A stretch of DNA of 7,418 nt from an uncultured Eubacteriales bacterium (GTDB lineage: Bacteria; Bacillota; Clostridia; Oscillospirales; Oscillospiraceae). Numbering within the stretch: the first letter of the stretch is position 1; every line of letters begins with the position of its first letter. Below the pieces are notes generated by a model. It saw only the letters and a list, made by a program, of their open reading frames with translations. It was not told the DNA's origin and ran no database searches. The position numbers and the translations under genes are program-made. Positions 7,330-7,418 of the stretch are shown here, piece by piece. The stretch spans positions 1 to 7,418 of the forward strand of contig UQVA01000046.1 of assembly GCA_900544405.1 (NCBI GenBank), in the 5' to 3' direction.

Positions 7330-7415
7330 GGCAAAACAGGGCGTTCAGCGGATTCTGCACCGGAATTTGAAATTCGACGCTGAATCTTGAATTTTCTAAA
7401 TTTTGAAGTTCACTT
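7330..7415. repeat. intergenic repeat, copy B (hairpin-forming)
   Basis: Second copy of the element at 6131-6217, in the same orientation and at the same distance upstream of its promoter. The inverted repeat is kept as GAAATTC (7369-7375) / GAATTTTC (7389-7396), although the sequence between the arms is shorter by about nine bases. It reaches the window edge, so its true end and the gene beyond it cannot be seen. No convincing coding sequence is present between 7205 and 7418. Confidence 0.72.
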
Positions 7416-7418
7416 TTT

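Noticed and set aside
6049..7415. CRISPR array or tRNA/rRNA genes
   Set aside because: The repeats are two or three copies spread over kilobases with no regular spacers, and I saw no cloverleaf or rRNA-like sequence anywhere in the window.

Overview
The window reads as a chromosomal accessory region of a moderately GC-rich Firmicute, most likely a Clostridia/Oscillospiraceae-type gut anaerobe. The pointers are strong AGGAGG-type ribosome binding sites, vegetative-type promoters, a short Lys-Lys lipoprotein signal, and small two-helix membrane proteins. The taxonomic call is an inference. Every gene I can support lies on the minus strand, so transcription runs from high to low coordinates.

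There are three transcription units. Each starts from an almost identical promoter (TTGCAA, 17-bp spacer, TATACT, with a conserved CGGATTCG in the spacer) at 7249-7282, 6049-6082 and 1255-1288. Unit 1 (7204 to 6238) encodes a 180-aa unrecognised protein with a possible winged-helix C-terminus, then a 137-aa protein with two membrane helices and a probable PH-like domain. Unit 2 (5997 to 1381) is one very large gene for a 1538-aa protein with DUF4011, a split SF1 helicase, a Vsr/DUF559-like nuclease domain and DUF3320. This is the architecture of the single-protein Hhe anti-phage system; it ends in a strong intrinsic terminator at 1311-1362. Unit 3 (1218 to the window edge) encodes a small membrane protein broken by an apparent one-base frameshift, a 181-aa two-helix membrane protein, and the start of a lipoprotein that runs out of the window.

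The gaps upstream of promoters 7249 and 6049 also share an approximately 85-bp repeat that can form a hairpin. The large gene is therefore bracketed by two copies of the same promoter in direct orientation, and the 7204-6238 unit by two copies of the promoter plus repeat, giving a cassette-like layout.

Taken together: a probable nucleic-acid-targeting defence protein sits between two small units of membrane or envelope proteins and one possible DNA-binding protein, and all three units appear to share one regulatory signal. Whether the units act together is not shown by the sequence; the shared promoter is the strongest hint.
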